A stretch of DNA of 39,958 bases from Flavobacterium rivuli WB 3.3-2 = DSM 21788 (GCF_000378485.1 NZ_KB899983.1:1-39958); one strand, 5' to 3'; positions 22,269 through 31,799 are shown, numbered from the stretch's first letter. Made by a program: numbers and translations. The notes: generated by a model not told the origin, from the letters alone.

Positions 22269-22438
22269 TCCATAAATGCATTTTTTATAATTTTTTGGTA
22301 AATTGATGTATGACATTTTGCAGAAACATATTGAAATTTTACAGGAACTCTTTATTTAAGATTTCTTAAACAATTTTTGAATACGTAAACTATAATTTCG
22401 TTAGAGTTCCGGTAAAAAATGGCTGGCACAAAACAAGA

Positions 22439-24160
22439 ATGGAAAGAGCAAATAAGCGTATTGCTATCATTGGCGGAGGCCCCAGCGCGTTATTTATGTT
22501 TAAGCGACTGATAGAGTCGGGCCGCAACGAGCTTGAAGTTGAGATTTTCGAGAGGAAAAAACAATTAGGGGCCGGCATGCCATATAGTAATGAAGGTGCT
22601 AATAAAGAACATATTACAAACGTTTCCGGCAACGAGATACCGCAAATTGTAACCTCTATTCACGAATGGGTTTGTACTGTTAATGCGGCAGTACTCGCAC
22701 CTTATAATATAACGCCTGAAAATTTTAATGATTATAAGGTATTGCCACGGCTACTGTTTGGCGAGTACCTTTCTGCCCAATTCGATTTGCTGCAGGATAT
22801 GGCTCAGGATGCCGGAATAATTGCTAAAATACACAAAGGCATTGATGTAAGTGATGTTATAGATAAACCCGAACTTAACCAGGTTTGGGTAGAATTTGAA
22901 GGTTCTGCCATTGTAGAATTTGATGAGGTAATTATATGTACCGGTCACAACTGGCCTAAAAAGAATGAGGGCAAAACTGAAGGTTATTTTGATAGCCCAT
23001 ACCCACCTTCAAAATTAGAATTGTATTGCAATAATGCCGTTGCGATAAGAGGATCTTCGCTTACTGCTATAGATGCTATTCGCACACTTGCAAGAAGTAA
23101 TGGCTCTTTTAGAGAAGATGCTAACGGCATGTTATCGTATAAAGCTAACGAAGAAAACCCTGATTTCAGAATGGTAATGCATACACGTAATGGATTGCTT
23201 CCTGCAGTCCGCTTTCATCTGGAAGACTCGCACCTGCAAAACAAATCGTTACTAACGCCCGAAGAAATTGAAGAACACCGCTTGCAAAACGATGGGTTTT
23301 TATCGCTGGACTTTATTTTTGAAAAAGATTTTAAAGACCTCTTTAAAGAAAACCATGCCGATTTTTATGAGCTTATAAAGGATATGCAAATTGAAGAGTT
23401 TGTAGATGCCATGATGGACCTGCGTGAAAGTACGGAGCCTTTTACACTACTGCGCGAAGAATATTATGAAGCTGAAAAGTCGATTAAAAAGCGAGAGTCG
23501 GTTTACTGGAAAGAGGCTTTGGCCATACTTAGCTTTGCCATGAATTATCCTGCCAAACACCTTTCTGCAGAAGACATGCTTCGACTGCAAAAAACGCTTA
23601 TGCCTTTAATATCTATAGTAATTGCCTTTGTACCGCAAACTTCATGTAAAGAACTATTAGCGCTTTACGATGCCGGAAAGCTTGATATTATAAAGGTGGA
23701 TGCAGAAAGCACTGTTGAACCTGAAGCTGCAGGCGGTGCAACCTATAATTATAAAGATGAAAATGGCGATGAACAATCGGTATACTATAAGGTATTTGTA
23801 GATTGCATAGGCCAGCCGCACTTGTTGTATGAAGATTTTCCGTTTAAGACCATGATAGAAGATAAGGCTATAAGCCCTGCAATGCTGGCATTCAGGTCGG
23901 CGCAACAAGGCTGCATATCCTCGCAAGAGGGTAATAAAAAAGTGGTGAAAATAAATGAAGACTATTACCTTGAAGTACCCGGAATTACGATAAACGATAA
24001 TTTTCAGGTGGTAGACAGGAATGATAACCCAAATCCAAGAATATATATAATGGCAGTACCTTACATAGGTGGCTACAATCCTGATTATTCGGGGCTTGAT
24101 TTTGGCGAAGCGGCTTCTTTAAAAATTATAAACGGTATTTTGCAGCCCATAACCGTTTAG
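22439..24160 (+). CDS. FAD/NAD(P)-binding protein (PF13454-like)
   Basis: A 573-residue soluble flavoprotein candidate. The N-terminus has the dinucleotide-binding signature IAIIGGGPSALFMF (residues 8-21), followed by an acidic-aromatic strand EIFERKKQLGAGMPYS, as in the FAD-NAD(P)-binding family with N-acyl or nitric-oxide-synthase-like relatives. The middle has IICTGHNWP and AIRGSSLTAIDAIRTL, and near the C-terminus YNPDYSGLDFGEAASL. The reaction is unknown; a monooxygenase or a siderophore-like oxidation is possible. The start at 22439 follows an in-frame match to the family. It is 73 bases upstream of the patatin-like gene on the same strand. Confidence 0.85.
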   Translation: MERANKRIAIIGGGPSALFMFKRLIESGRNELEVEIFERKKQLGAGMPYSNEGANKEHITNVSGNEIPQIVTSIHEWVCTVNAAVLAPYNITPENFNDYKVLPRLLFGEYLSAQFDLLQDMAQDAGIIAKIHKGIDVSDVIDKPELNQVWVEFEGSAIVEFDEVIICTGHNWPKKNEGKTEGYFDSPYPPSKLELYCNNAVAIRGSSLTAIDAIRTLARSNGSFREDANGMLSYKANEENPDFRMVMHTRNGLLPAVRFHLEDSHLQNKSLLTPEEIEEHRLQNDGFLSLDFIFEKDFKDLFKENHADFYELIKDMQIEEFVDAMMDLRESTEPFTLLREEYYEAEKSIKKRESVYWKEALAILSFAMNYPAKHLSAEDMLRLQKTLMPLISIVIAFVPQTSCKELLALYDAGKLDIIKVDAESTVEPEAAGGATYNYKDENGDEQSVYYKVFVDCIGQPHLLYEDFPFKTMIEDKAISPAMLAFRSAQQGCISSQEGNKKVVKINEDYYLEVPGITINDNFQVVDRNDNPNPRIYIMAVPYIGGYNPDYSGLDFGEAASLKIINGILQPITV

Positions 24161-24233
24161 TTAAATGAATTTAGATTAATGCATGGCAATAAAGTATTAG
24201 CTATATTTAAGGCTGAAAACTATTTACAATTAC

Positions 24234-25157
24234 ATGGATGCATTAGTTATATCCGGCGGTGGGAGCAAAGGGGCATTTGCCGGCGGAGTTTCAGAATATC
24301 TTATAAAAGTTACCCATAAAGATTATAAGCTTTTTGTGGGTACATCTACAGGAAGCCTTTTAGTCCCTTTTTTAGCAATAGGCGATATTGAAAGGATTAA
24401 AAAAATATATACAACTATAAAGCAGGAAGATATATTTACAGTTTGCCCTTTTATAATTAAAAAGAAAGATGGTGTTGTAAAAACCAGCATTAACCATTTC
24501 GGGATTTTAAAGCAGTTTTTTAAAAGGCAAAAAACACTTGGCGACAGCAGGGCGTTGCGCAATTTAATTTTTAAGAGCTTTACCCCGGCAGATTTTGCAC
24601 AAATTAAAAAACTGGGTAAAGAAGTGGTGGTTACTGTTGCTAACTTAACTACAAACATGATTGAGTATAAATCATCTGACGATTATGGATACGATGATTT
24701 TTGCGACTGGATATGGGCTTCGGCAAATATGGTTCCGCTCATGAGCCTTGTACAAAAAGACGGTTACGATTATGCCGATGGCGGTTTTGGCAACCTTATA
24801 CCCATACAACAGGCCATAGTAAAGGGTGCAACTAATATAGATGTTATTGTGCTGAGGCTTAAAAATGGGGTGTACAATAACCCGCCACTACGCAACGGCC
24901 TTGATGCCTTTGCCCGTACTTACGACTTTATGCTGAACCAGATTGCCATAGACGATTTACTCATTGCTAACCTGCAGGCGGCAAGCAATAATGTTACCAT
25001 AGCATTTTATTACATAAACAGGCTGCTTACCACACGCTCTTTTATTTTTGATGCCACAGAAATGAAACAGTGGTGGCAGGAGGGTTATGAAATGTTTAAA
25101 CAAAAAGAATGTGAAACATTTTATTTAGAGCCACGAAGCGAAACCCAGAGCATTTAA
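24234..25157 (+). CDS. Patatin-like phospholipase
   Basis: A 307-residue protein of the patatin/PNPLA lipid acyl hydrolase family. The oxyanion hole GGGSKGA is at residues 8-14, the nucleophile Ser38 lies in GTSTG (36-40) and the dyad Asp182 in YADGGFGN. All three are intact, so it should be active on phospholipids or neutral lipids. There is no signal peptide or membrane segment, so it is probably cytosolic. It follows the FAD protein by 73 bases and may be expressed with it. Confidence 0.92.
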   Translation: MDALVISGGGSKGAFAGGVSEYLIKVTHKDYKLFVGTSTGSLLVPFLAIGDIERIKKIYTTIKQEDIFTVCPFIIKKKDGVVKTSINHFGILKQFFKRQKTLGDSRALRNLIFKSFTPADFAQIKKLGKEVVVTVANLTTNMIEYKSSDDYGYDDFCDWIWASANMVPLMSLVQKDGYDYADGGFGNLIPIQQAIVKGATNIDVIVLRLKNGVYNNPPLRNGLDAFARTYDFMLNQIAIDDLLIANLQAASNNVTIAFYYINRLLTTRSFIFDATEMKQWWQEGYEMFKQKECETFYLEPRSETQSI

Positions 25158-25406
25158 AAAAGACTGTGCCTAAGTGTCAGGAAATAACACTTTGTTTTGA
25201 GAATAAGATTGCAATAATGGCAGGTATTGTTGTGCGTATCCGCAAGGTTAAGCACGGCATTATCTTTGCTTAATGTAGAGTGTGAAATAACGGTAAAATT
25301 TTGTTAATTACCCGTTAACGCGATAAAACAAAAACTATATCTTTTGGTAACTTCACATGAGTTTTTGTTTCAACAAAAATCTTTTAAACCTCTAAAAAAC
25401 GTGTTT

Positions 25407-26387
25407 ATGCTAAAGTGGATTGATATTATAAAATATGCCAATAATGGCGCGCCTGCCCCGGACAGAAGGGTTGAGAAAACGGAAGAAGAATGGAAAGCCC
25501 TGCTTACTCCGGAGCAGTTTAGGATTACAAGGCTTAAAGGTACAGAGCGTGCGCACAGCTCTGAGTTGTGTTCTTTGTTCGAACCCGGTAAATATGCCTG
25601 TGTGTGCTGCGGCACACTACTGTTTGATGGCAGTGAAAAATTTGAGAGCGGTACGGGCTGGCCTTCTTTTACACAGCCTGTTAAAGAAAATGCGGTTGCT
25701 TACCACAAGGATACAACCTATGGCATGGTGCGCATAGAGGCATTATGTAATACCTGCGATGCCCACCTGGGTCACGTTTTTGAAGATGGTCCTAAACCAA
25801 GCGGCCTGCGTTATTGTATGAATGCTGTTTCTCTTGAAAAAGTAGAAAGCAATGAACAAAAACTAACCTTTGGCGGTGGCTGCTTTTGGTGTACCGAAGC
25901 CGTATTTACATTGCTTAAAGGTGTTGCAAAAGTAGAGAGTGGCTACAGTGGTGGTAAAATAGATAACCCTACTTACAGGGAGGTATGCAGCGGTATGACA
26001 GGCCATGCTGAGGTTATTGAGGTTACATACAACCCGGCAGAAATATCGTATAAAGATTTGTTGCGTATACATCTTAGCACGCACAACCCTACAACCTTAA
26101 ACAGGCAGGGAGCCGATGTGGGAACGCAGTACCGCAGCGTAATATTTTATCGAAGCGAGCAGGAAAAAGAAGATGCCCAGGCTGTAATTGATGAACTCCA
26201 GGAAGCATACGGCGATCCTATTATTACAGAACTTGCTCCTTACGAGCAGTTTTATAAAGCAGAAGAGTACCATCAGGATTATTATGCCAACAATGCCGAA
26301 GCCGGATATTGTCAGGCGGTTATAGACCCCAAGCTTAAAAAATTTAAAGCTCTCTTTAGGGATAAAATGAAAACGGAGACTATTTAA
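25407..26387 (+). CDS. msrBA: Bifunctional methionine sulfoxide reductase, MsrB-MsrA fusion
   Basis: A 326-residue fusion that repairs both methionine sulfoxide diastereomers. The MsrB part (about 1-150) has zinc cysteines in CVCCG and CNTC, GTGWPSF and the catalytic Cys137 in RYCMNA. The MsrA part (about 155-326) has GGGCFWCTEAVF with catalytic Cys159, GYSGG, GHAEVIEV, GTQYRSVIF and YHQDYY. The frame is open from 25344, but the ATG at 25407 gives the usual N-terminus and leaves room for a promoter. No signal peptide is present, so it acts in the cytosol. The order B then A is the less common of the two fusion orders, which is more frequent in Bacteroidota and spirochaetes. It is followed after 11 bases by a second MsrA-like gene. 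Confidence 0.93.
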   Translation: MLKWIDIIKYANNGAPAPDRRVEKTEEEWKALLTPEQFRITRLKGTERAHSSELCSLFEPGKYACVCCGTLLFDGSEKFESGTGWPSFTQPVKENAVAYHKDTTYGMVRIEALCNTCDAHLGHVFEDGPKPSGLRYCMNAVSLEKVESNEQKLTFGGGCFWCTEAVFTLLKGVAKVESGYSGGKIDNPTYREVCSGMTGHAEVIEVTYNPAEISYKDLLRIHLSTHNPTTLNRQGADVGTQYRSVIFYRSEQEKEDAQAVIDELQEAYGDPIITELAPYEQFYKAEEYHQDYYANNAEAGYCQAVIDPKLKKFKALFRDKMKTETI

Positions 26388-26398
26388 TTAGATAGCTA

Positions 26399-26905
26399 AT
26401 GATTAAAAAAGCAGGATTTGGCGGGGGATGCCATTGGTGTACCGAAGCTGTTTTTTGGGCTTTAAAAGGAGTTATGGCTGTGCATCAGGGTTGGATTGCA
26501 TCAAATGGAGAAAACCATGATTTATCTGAAGGGGTTGTAGTTACTTATGATGCCACACAAATATCCTTTGATGTTTTAATAGCGATACATTTATATACGC
26601 ATAGCAGTACAAGTAACCATTCTATGCGGGGTAAATACAGGTCGGCAATTTATACTTTTGATGACAATGATATACGGCCTGCGCTACATGCCATTGCTAA
26701 TTTGCAAAAAGAGTTTAAAAACACAATTGTTACTAAAGTCCTGCCGTTTTGCGATTTTAAGTTAAACAGGGAAGATTCTTTAAATTATTATTTTAGTGAC
26801 CCGGAAAAGCCTTTTTGCGAAAATTATATTAATCCTAAATTAAAACTGTTGTTACAAAAGTTTTCAGGGATAGTACGCAATGATAAGTTAGAACATATTA
26901 TATAA
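26399..26905 (+). CDS. MsrA-like protein with altered active-site surroundings
   Basis: A 168-residue paralogue of MsrA placed 11 bases after the MsrB-MsrA fusion. The catalytic motif is retained as GGGCHWCTEAV with Cys11 and Glu14, with His in place of the usual Phe. The GYxGG loop is replaced by GWIAS, the conserved GHAE segment by NHDLSEGVVV, and GTQYRS by GKYRSAI. It also lacks the YHQxY motif (NYYF instead). It keeps the length and general order of MsrA. It may be a reductase with changed substrate range, a regulatory relative, or a decaying copy. A strong terminator follows at 26922. Confidence 0.8.
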   Translation: MIKKAGFGGGCHWCTEAVFWALKGVMAVHQGWIASNGENHDLSEGVVVTYDATQISFDVLIAIHLYTHSSTSNHSMRGKYRSAIYTFDDNDIRPALHAIANLQKEFKNTIVTKVLPFCDFKLNREDSLNYYFSDPEKPFCENYINPKLKLLLQKFSGIVRNDKLEHII

Positions 26906-26921
26906 GCGTAATAGCCTGTTA

Positions 26922-26968
26922 AACATTTAGCCCTATGCAAAATAAAATGCATAGGGCTATGTTTTTTT
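26922..26968 (+). terminator. Terminator after the Msr operon
   Basis: AACAT-TAGCCCTATGCA and TGCATAGGGCTATGTT form a long, near-perfect stem with an 8-base loop, followed by seven T. Confidence 0.9.
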
Positions 26969-27100
26969 AATACTAATGCTTCAAAATTTAGCAATAGTTG
27001 ATAGCCCGAAATCGTATGCTGCTATTTTTACCATAATAAAACATAGTTTTTTTTATGATGTAAGTAAAAATACTTTAATATGTGGGTATATTTACAGCAA

Positions 27101-27108
27101 TAAATTTG
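27101..27108 (+). promoter_or_regulatory. -7 element of the hybrid sensor gene
   Basis: TAAATTTG matches TAnnTTTG and lies 50 bases upstream of the ATG at 27159, inside the frame that is open from 26976. The upstream extension is therefore not translated. Confidence 0.55.
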
Positions 27109-27158
27109 CCTGCTTAGTGCTTGCGTTATGCTCTAAAGCTAAAAAATACCAGTTTAGA

Positions 27159-30100
27159 ATGAAATTATTTTTAAGAATACTGCCGTTGCTTTTTTTGTTT
27201 TGTAAACCTTATAGTATTGCAGCACAGGAGCTCCCGGTTAAATTTCTTGATATTACCAATGGCTTGTCAAATAATTCGGTAATAACAATATATCAGGACG
27301 ATAACGATTTTATGTGGTTTGGTACTTATGACGGGCTAAACCGCTACGATGGCTATAGTTTTAAAACGTATCGCAATCGCATAGGCGATACAACATCATT
27401 ATCGAGCAATGCGGTTTACTGCATCCAGAAAGATTTAAAAAATAATATATGGGTTGGTAGTTCTAAAGGAGGGTCTGTGCTAAATCAATCTAAAGATTCT
27501 TTTATACCATTACGTTATAAGTCTGCCACGAGTTCTAAAAACATTATACTAAGTGACGTTGTACATCAAATAAAATCAATAAAACAAGGAGCTATGCTCG
27601 CAGGTTCGCAACGCCGTGGGTTATTGCTTTTTAAAGAAGGCTCGTATTGCGGTATACAAATACCTTTACAGCTAAAAGGGAAAAGTAGTGTAAATTATGA
27701 CGTACTTGCTATAGAGCAAGCAGCATCTGGCAGCGCTTGCTGGGTTTTTGTAAATAATGCAGGCCTTTGCAGCTACAATATAGCTACAAACCAGTTAAAG
27801 CTTGTTTACCCCATGACACAAAAAGGTAATTGCCTTGCATCTGGTGCTTATGGCAAGTTATGGATAGGCACAGATGATGGCGTGTTTTTATATGACCCCT
27901 CGGCTAATTCATTGTCATCTAATTATATGCCCGGAAAAATCAGTGTTGCTAATATACTTAATGAAAATGAAATACTCTGGATAGCCACAGATGGCGTAGG
28001 GGTATACATCCTCCCAAAAGATTCAAGGCTGGCAGTACCGTATACAAGTATTACCGCTACTAAAATAATAAAGAGTAACTCTGTCTGGACTTTTTATAAA
28101 GATACAAGAGGCAATAAATGGATAGGTACCCTGCGGGGTGGTATAAGCATGCTAAGCGCTATACCGGCTTCTTTTATGCATGTAAAATATAAAGGTAGTG
28201 ATAACCTTACAGATAACTTTATCCTTTCTTTTTGCGAAGATGAGAATAATAACTTATGGATAGGTACCGATGGTGCAGGGCTACGGCATTGGGACAGAAA
28301 GAAAAATACCTACACATCATACAGTAAAGGATCGGGAGGTCTTACCAGTAACTTTATTACCAGCATTGTTAAAGATGATACTAATGATATTTGGCTTTCT
28401 ACCTGGGCCGGGGGCATAAACAGAATAAATCCTAAAACCGGGAAAATAGATTATTTTGCCTGTTACAATACGGTAACCAGACAAGCAGAGCCAAATGTGT
28501 GGTTGTTGTATATAGACTCTAAGAAAAATATTTGGGCAAGCACAACTAACGAGGGTACCCTGTACCGTTTTAATACGGCATTAAATAAATTTGAATTATT
28601 TAATGCCGATATAGCTAACCTGCAAAGCCTTACCGAAACTAAGGATGGTAAATTATGGGGAGGTAATTACACATCATTGCTTTGCATAGACCCATTAACT
28701 AAAAAGTTTAAAGTATTCGAAATTGGTAATCCTGTGCGATGTATTGTAGAAGATGCCGATAAAAATTTATGGATAGGCACACAGGAGGGCGGACTGTTAC
28801 TTTTTGACAGGAATACACACAAATTTAAACGCTTTACCATGGATGATGGTCTTGCCGGTAATACAGTACTGAGGCTTTTGCAGGATAAGAAAAGATATTT
28901 ATGGATGAGCACTTACGATGGGCTTAGCCGTTTTGATACTAAGAAAAAAGTTTTCAGGAATTTTTCTGTAACAGATGGTCTTCAGGGTAACCAGTTTAGC
29001 TTTAATGCCGGATTAAAGCTATCGTCGGGCGAATTTTTATTTGGCGGCATTAACGGTTTTAATATTTTTTATCCCGAAAAGATCAAGACAGGAAGTAGCA
29101 CCAGTAAAATTAGGCTTGCATCGCTTCTTGTAAATAATAAACCTGTAGAGCATTATAATGATTATGTTATAGAAAGGGTTGCCGGACAGGTAAAAAGTGT
29201 ACGCCTGCCTTTTGATGAGACAACACTATCAATAGAATTTGTAGAATTAGATTATAATAATTCTGATAAAATTGATTATGCTTACACCCTTGATGGGTGG
29301 GATGAAGAGTGGAATTATGTAAACAATACAAGAAAAGCTAATTACACCCGGCTTTATGAAGGAGATTATATTTTTAAAGTAAAAACAAAAAGCAGTAATG
29401 GTACCTGGAACAAAGAGATTAGCTTACTGCACATTACCGTGCTGCCACCATGGTACCGTAGCTGGTGGTCATATACATTGTATTTAGTATTGTTTGCCGG
29501 TGCCATTTATGCCTATTTAAAATACAGCAGATATAAAGAGCAAATGCGCTATAGCGTAAAGTTTGCCCAGATGGAAAGCAAAAAAGAAAAAGAACTTGCC
29601 GAAAAGCAGCTTTCTATGTTTACCTACATTTCTCATGAGTTAAGGACTCCGTTGTCACTAATAATTAACCCGTTGCGCAGGGCAGTGCGAAAACCTGTTG
29701 GCGAAAATAACGACTTGCCTAACGACCTTGCTGTTGCTTACAGAAATTCGCGCAGGCTTTTAAGCCTTGTAGATCAGTTGCTTCTTTTTCGTAAGGCAGA
29801 GAGTGATGCAGATGTGCTTAAAATATCGGCTATTAATTTAAACCATCTGTGCAATGAGGTATATGAATGTTTTGTAAACCAGGCTAAAGGCCAGAATATT
29901 GAGTTTGGCCTTTCGATACCGGATGCTCCAATAGAAATATTTGGCGATTATGAGAAAATTGAAATCGCCCTTTTTAATATTACGTCTAATGCTTTTAAAC
30001 ATACACCCGCCGGAGGAAGCATTATGCTGCAATTAATTCAAACAGAAAATGAGGCGGCCATAAGCATTACAGATACCGGCAGTGGCATACCAGTAGCAGA

Positions 30101-31214
30101 TGTTCCGTTTATATTCGAAAAATTCAGGCAGGTAACTACAAAGCCTACGTCATCCGGTGGTTTTGGTATAGGTTTATTTATAGTAAAATATTTTATAGAA
30201 AAACATAAAGGCTCAGTAAGCTGCACAAGTACGTTAGGACAGGGCAGTACCTTTACATTAAACTTTGTTAAGGGAAAAGCACACCTGCCGGAAGTGCCTA
30301 TAAGTATGCAGGCACCAAAAATGTCTGAATTGGTAGAAGAGTTGTTAGAAGATAACTCTCCCATAGAAATCCAGCCGGACCGTACAGAAATAGAATCGCA
30401 AATACATACTGAAATAGTAACGGGTAAAAAATCGGTACTGATAATAGATGACAATAATGAAATAAGGGAGTACCTAATAAAGCTGTTCTCACCGCAATAT
30501 CTTGTTTACGCCGCAATAAATGGTATAGAGGGTCTTGCCCTAACCCAAAAAAATATACCGGATATAGTTATCAGCGATATATCTATGGATGGTATGGATG
30601 GTCTTGAGGTGTGCCGAAACATAAAACAAAGCCAGAAACTTAGTCATATACCTGTAATTTTACTCACTGCAACTACAAACAGCGAAGTGCATCTGCAGGG
30701 TATTACAGAAGGAGCAGATGATTATATTACCAAGCCTTTTGATAGCGATATCCTTATGGCACGGGTAGAAACGTTGCTAAAAAGCAGGGAAAACCTTAGA
30801 AGTTATTTTCTGGATAATATTACCCTTAAGGAGAACAACCAGAAAGTACCGGCAGAATATCAGGAGTTTCTTAAAAAATGTATCGAAATAATTGAAGCCA
30901 ATCTTGACGATAAAGATTTTACCATAAAAACATTTAGCAAGGCAATGGGTATGAGCCACAGAAGCCTTTACGATAAGATAAAAATAATTTCGGGCGAAAC
31001 TTTAACAGCATTTATACGATCTGTAAGGTTGCGCAGAGCTGCACTTATACTCCTTACCGAAGATGTAAATATAGCCCATGCAAGTGCCCAGGTGGGATTT
31101 GAAGACCAACGCTATTTCAGGCAGCAGTTTGTAAAATTATTTGGTATGACCCCATCTGATTATATTAGAAAATACAAAAGCTCTTTTAACAGGGACTTGA
31201 ATGTAATTAAATAA
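27159..31214 (+). CDS. Hybrid two-component system sensor/regulator (HTCS) of the PUL
   Basis: A 1351-residue one-protein two-component system. It has a signal peptide (MKLFLRILPLLFLFC), about eleven two-component propeller repeats (LWIGTDxG-type) in the periplasm, then a Y_Y_Y domain ending near residue 760. A single membrane segment follows (about 766-788), then a HisKA domain with His826 in SHELRTP, an ATPase domain (NITSNAFKHT, GSGIP, GGFGIGLFIV), a receiver domain with Asp1140 in ISDISMDGMDG, and a C-terminal AraC-type HTH (MGMSHRSLYDKIK, FRQQFVKLFGMTPSDYIRKY). Such proteins detect oligosaccharides and activate the adjacent susCD genes. The ATG at 27159 is preferred because of the signal peptide and the -7 element at 27101. 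A strong terminator separates it from susC. Confidence 0.96.
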   Translation: MKLFLRILPLLFLFCKPYSIAAQELPVKFLDITNGLSNNSVITIYQDDNDFMWFGTYDGLNRYDGYSFKTYRNRIGDTTSLSSNAVYCIQKDLKNNIWVGSSKGGSVLNQSKDSFIPLRYKSATSSKNIILSDVVHQIKSIKQGAMLAGSQRRGLLLFKEGSYCGIQIPLQLKGKSSVNYDVLAIEQAASGSACWVFVNNAGLCSYNIATNQLKLVYPMTQKGNCLASGAYGKLWIGTDDGVFLYDPSANSLSSNYMPGKISVANILNENEILWIATDGVGVYILPKDSRLAVPYTSITATKIIKSNSVWTFYKDTRGNKWIGTLRGGISMLSAIPASFMHVKYKGSDNLTDNFILSFCEDENNNLWIGTDGAGLRHWDRKKNTYTSYSKGSGGLTSNFITSIVKDDTNDIWLSTWAGGINRINPKTGKIDYFACYNTVTRQAEPNVWLLYIDSKKNIWASTTNEGTLYRFNTALNKFELFNADIANLQSLTETKDGKLWGGNYTSLLCIDPLTKKFKVFEIGNPVRCIVEDADKNLWIGTQEGGLLLFDRNTHKFKRFTMDDGLAGNTVLRLLQDKKRYLWMSTYDGLSRFDTKKKVFRNFSVTDGLQGNQFSFNAGLKLSSGEFLFGGINGFNIFYPEKIKTGSSTSKIRLASLLVNNKPVEHYNDYVIERVAGQVKSVRLPFDETTLSIEFVELDYNNSDKIDYAYTLDGWDEEWNYVNNTRKANYTRLYEGDYIFKVKTKSSNGTWNKEISLLHITVLPPWYRSWWSYTLYLVLFAGAIYAYLKYSRYKEQMRYSVKFAQMESKKEKELAEKQLSMFTYISHELRTPLSLIINPLRRAVRKPVGENNDLPNDLAVAYRNSRRLLSLVDQLLLFRKAESDADVLKISAINLNHLCNEVYECFVNQAKGQNIEFGLSIPDAPIEIFGDYEKIEIALFNITSNAFKHTPAGGSIMLQLIQTENEAAISITDTGSGIPVADVPFIFEKFRQVTTKPTSSGGFGIGLFIVKYFIEKHKGSVSCTSTLGQGSTFTLNFVKGKAHLPEVPISMQAPKMSELVEELLEDNSPIEIQPDRTEIESQIHTEIVTGKKSVLIIDDNNEIREYLIKLFSPQYLVYAAINGIEGLALTQKNIPDIVISDISMDGMDGLEVCRNIKQSQKLSHIPVILLTATTNSEVHLQGITEGADDYITKPFDSDILMARVETLLKSRENLRSYFLDNITLKENNQKVPAEYQEFLKKCIEIIEANLDDKDFTIKTFSKAMGMSHRSLYDKIKIISGETLTAFIRSVRLRRAALILLTEDVNIAHASAQVGFEDQRYFRQQFVKLFGMTPSDYIRKYKSSFNRDLNVIK

Positions 31215-31281
31215 TTGCCCTTATACTTAGGTTATATTTAAGTTAATAATTTTCCCATAAATCATTATTCTTTCTTAAAAT

Positions 31282-31331
31282 ATTACAACAGACATTTAAA
31301 ACTTTAAATCTCTGTTGTAATGCTATTTTTT
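31282..31331 (+). terminator. Terminator after the hybrid sensor gene
   Basis: ATTACAACAGA and TCTGTTGTAAT plus inner ATTTAAA/TTTAAAT arms form a near-perfect 18-bp stem, broken by a single C-C mismatch, followed by TATTTTTTA. Confidence 0.8.
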
Positions 31332-31410
31332 AGGATTAAAAATGTGTATTTGTGTAATTTTAATAGCTTTATATTGTGATTTTACAAATCTGCGTCGCTA
31401 AATTTTCGAT

Positions 31411-31441
31411 TTTACCCCCCATAAATTTGCGTTTACCCCCC
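31411..31441 (+). promoter_or_regulatory. Direct-repeat operator for the PUL regulator
   Basis: TTTACCCCCC occurs at 31411-31420 and again at 31432-31441, exactly 21 bases apart (two helical turns), each followed shortly by TTTGC. They lie just upstream of TTACTTTG (31442-31449) and around TAAATTTG (31422-31429), which resemble -7 elements. The site fits an AraC-type dimer; it is inferred, not tested. Confidence 0.55.
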
Positions 31442-31593
31442 TTACTTTGCATCTATAATTAGCTACTATAACGATATAGCAATGCTTGAAGCAGAAACGT
31501 TGGTGTATTGAGCTGTGTAGCAATGAATTTTGATTAACAAGTGCAATAGCATAGAAAAATAGAATTTTGTTAGAGTTTTGGGTTTTTTACACA

Positions 31594-31626
31594 CTGCCTG
31601 CAATGACGAGTTTTGCGGGCAGTTTT
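31594..31626 (+). promoter_or_regulatory. Terminator-like hairpin in the susC leader
   Basis: CTGCCTGCAA pairs with TTGCGGGCAG (one G-T pair) around a 9-base loop, followed by TTTT, about 175 bases before the susC ATG. It could attenuate transcription or end a short leader RNA. Confidence 0.5.
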
Positions 31627-31704
31627 AAAAATCACCTAATTAAGTATCTAAAATAATATTGTGCAATGCAAATAAAATAAACAGTTAAAACTAAACCAGA
31701 CGGA

Positions 31705-31736
31705 TTGCCTATGACAAACCTGACATAATTTTTTTG
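31705..31736 (+). promoter_or_regulatory. Possible second promoter close to susC
   Basis: TTG at 31705-31707 and TTTTTTTG at 31729-31736 (one mismatch to TAnnTTTG), spaced 21 bases. This would bypass the leader hairpin. Confidence 0.3.
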
Positions 31737-31799
31737 AGTAACTAACCATTAATACATGAATTAAATCCCTCCAAATGGGAATTTCTAACACCCTAATTT

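Larger units (their letters stand above)
31215..31799. other. Long regulatory region between the sensor gene and susC
   Basis: About 585 bases with no gene. It holds the sensor terminator (31282-31331), two direct repeats for likely activator binding (31411-31441), promoter-like -7 elements, a terminator-like hairpin in the leader (31594-31626) and a possible second promoter near 31705-31736. Confidence 0.65.

Noticed and set aside
26976..27158. Upstream extension of the hybrid sensor gene (61 codons)
   Set aside because: The extension contains the -7 element at 27101-27108 and would hide the clear signal peptide that begins at 27159.
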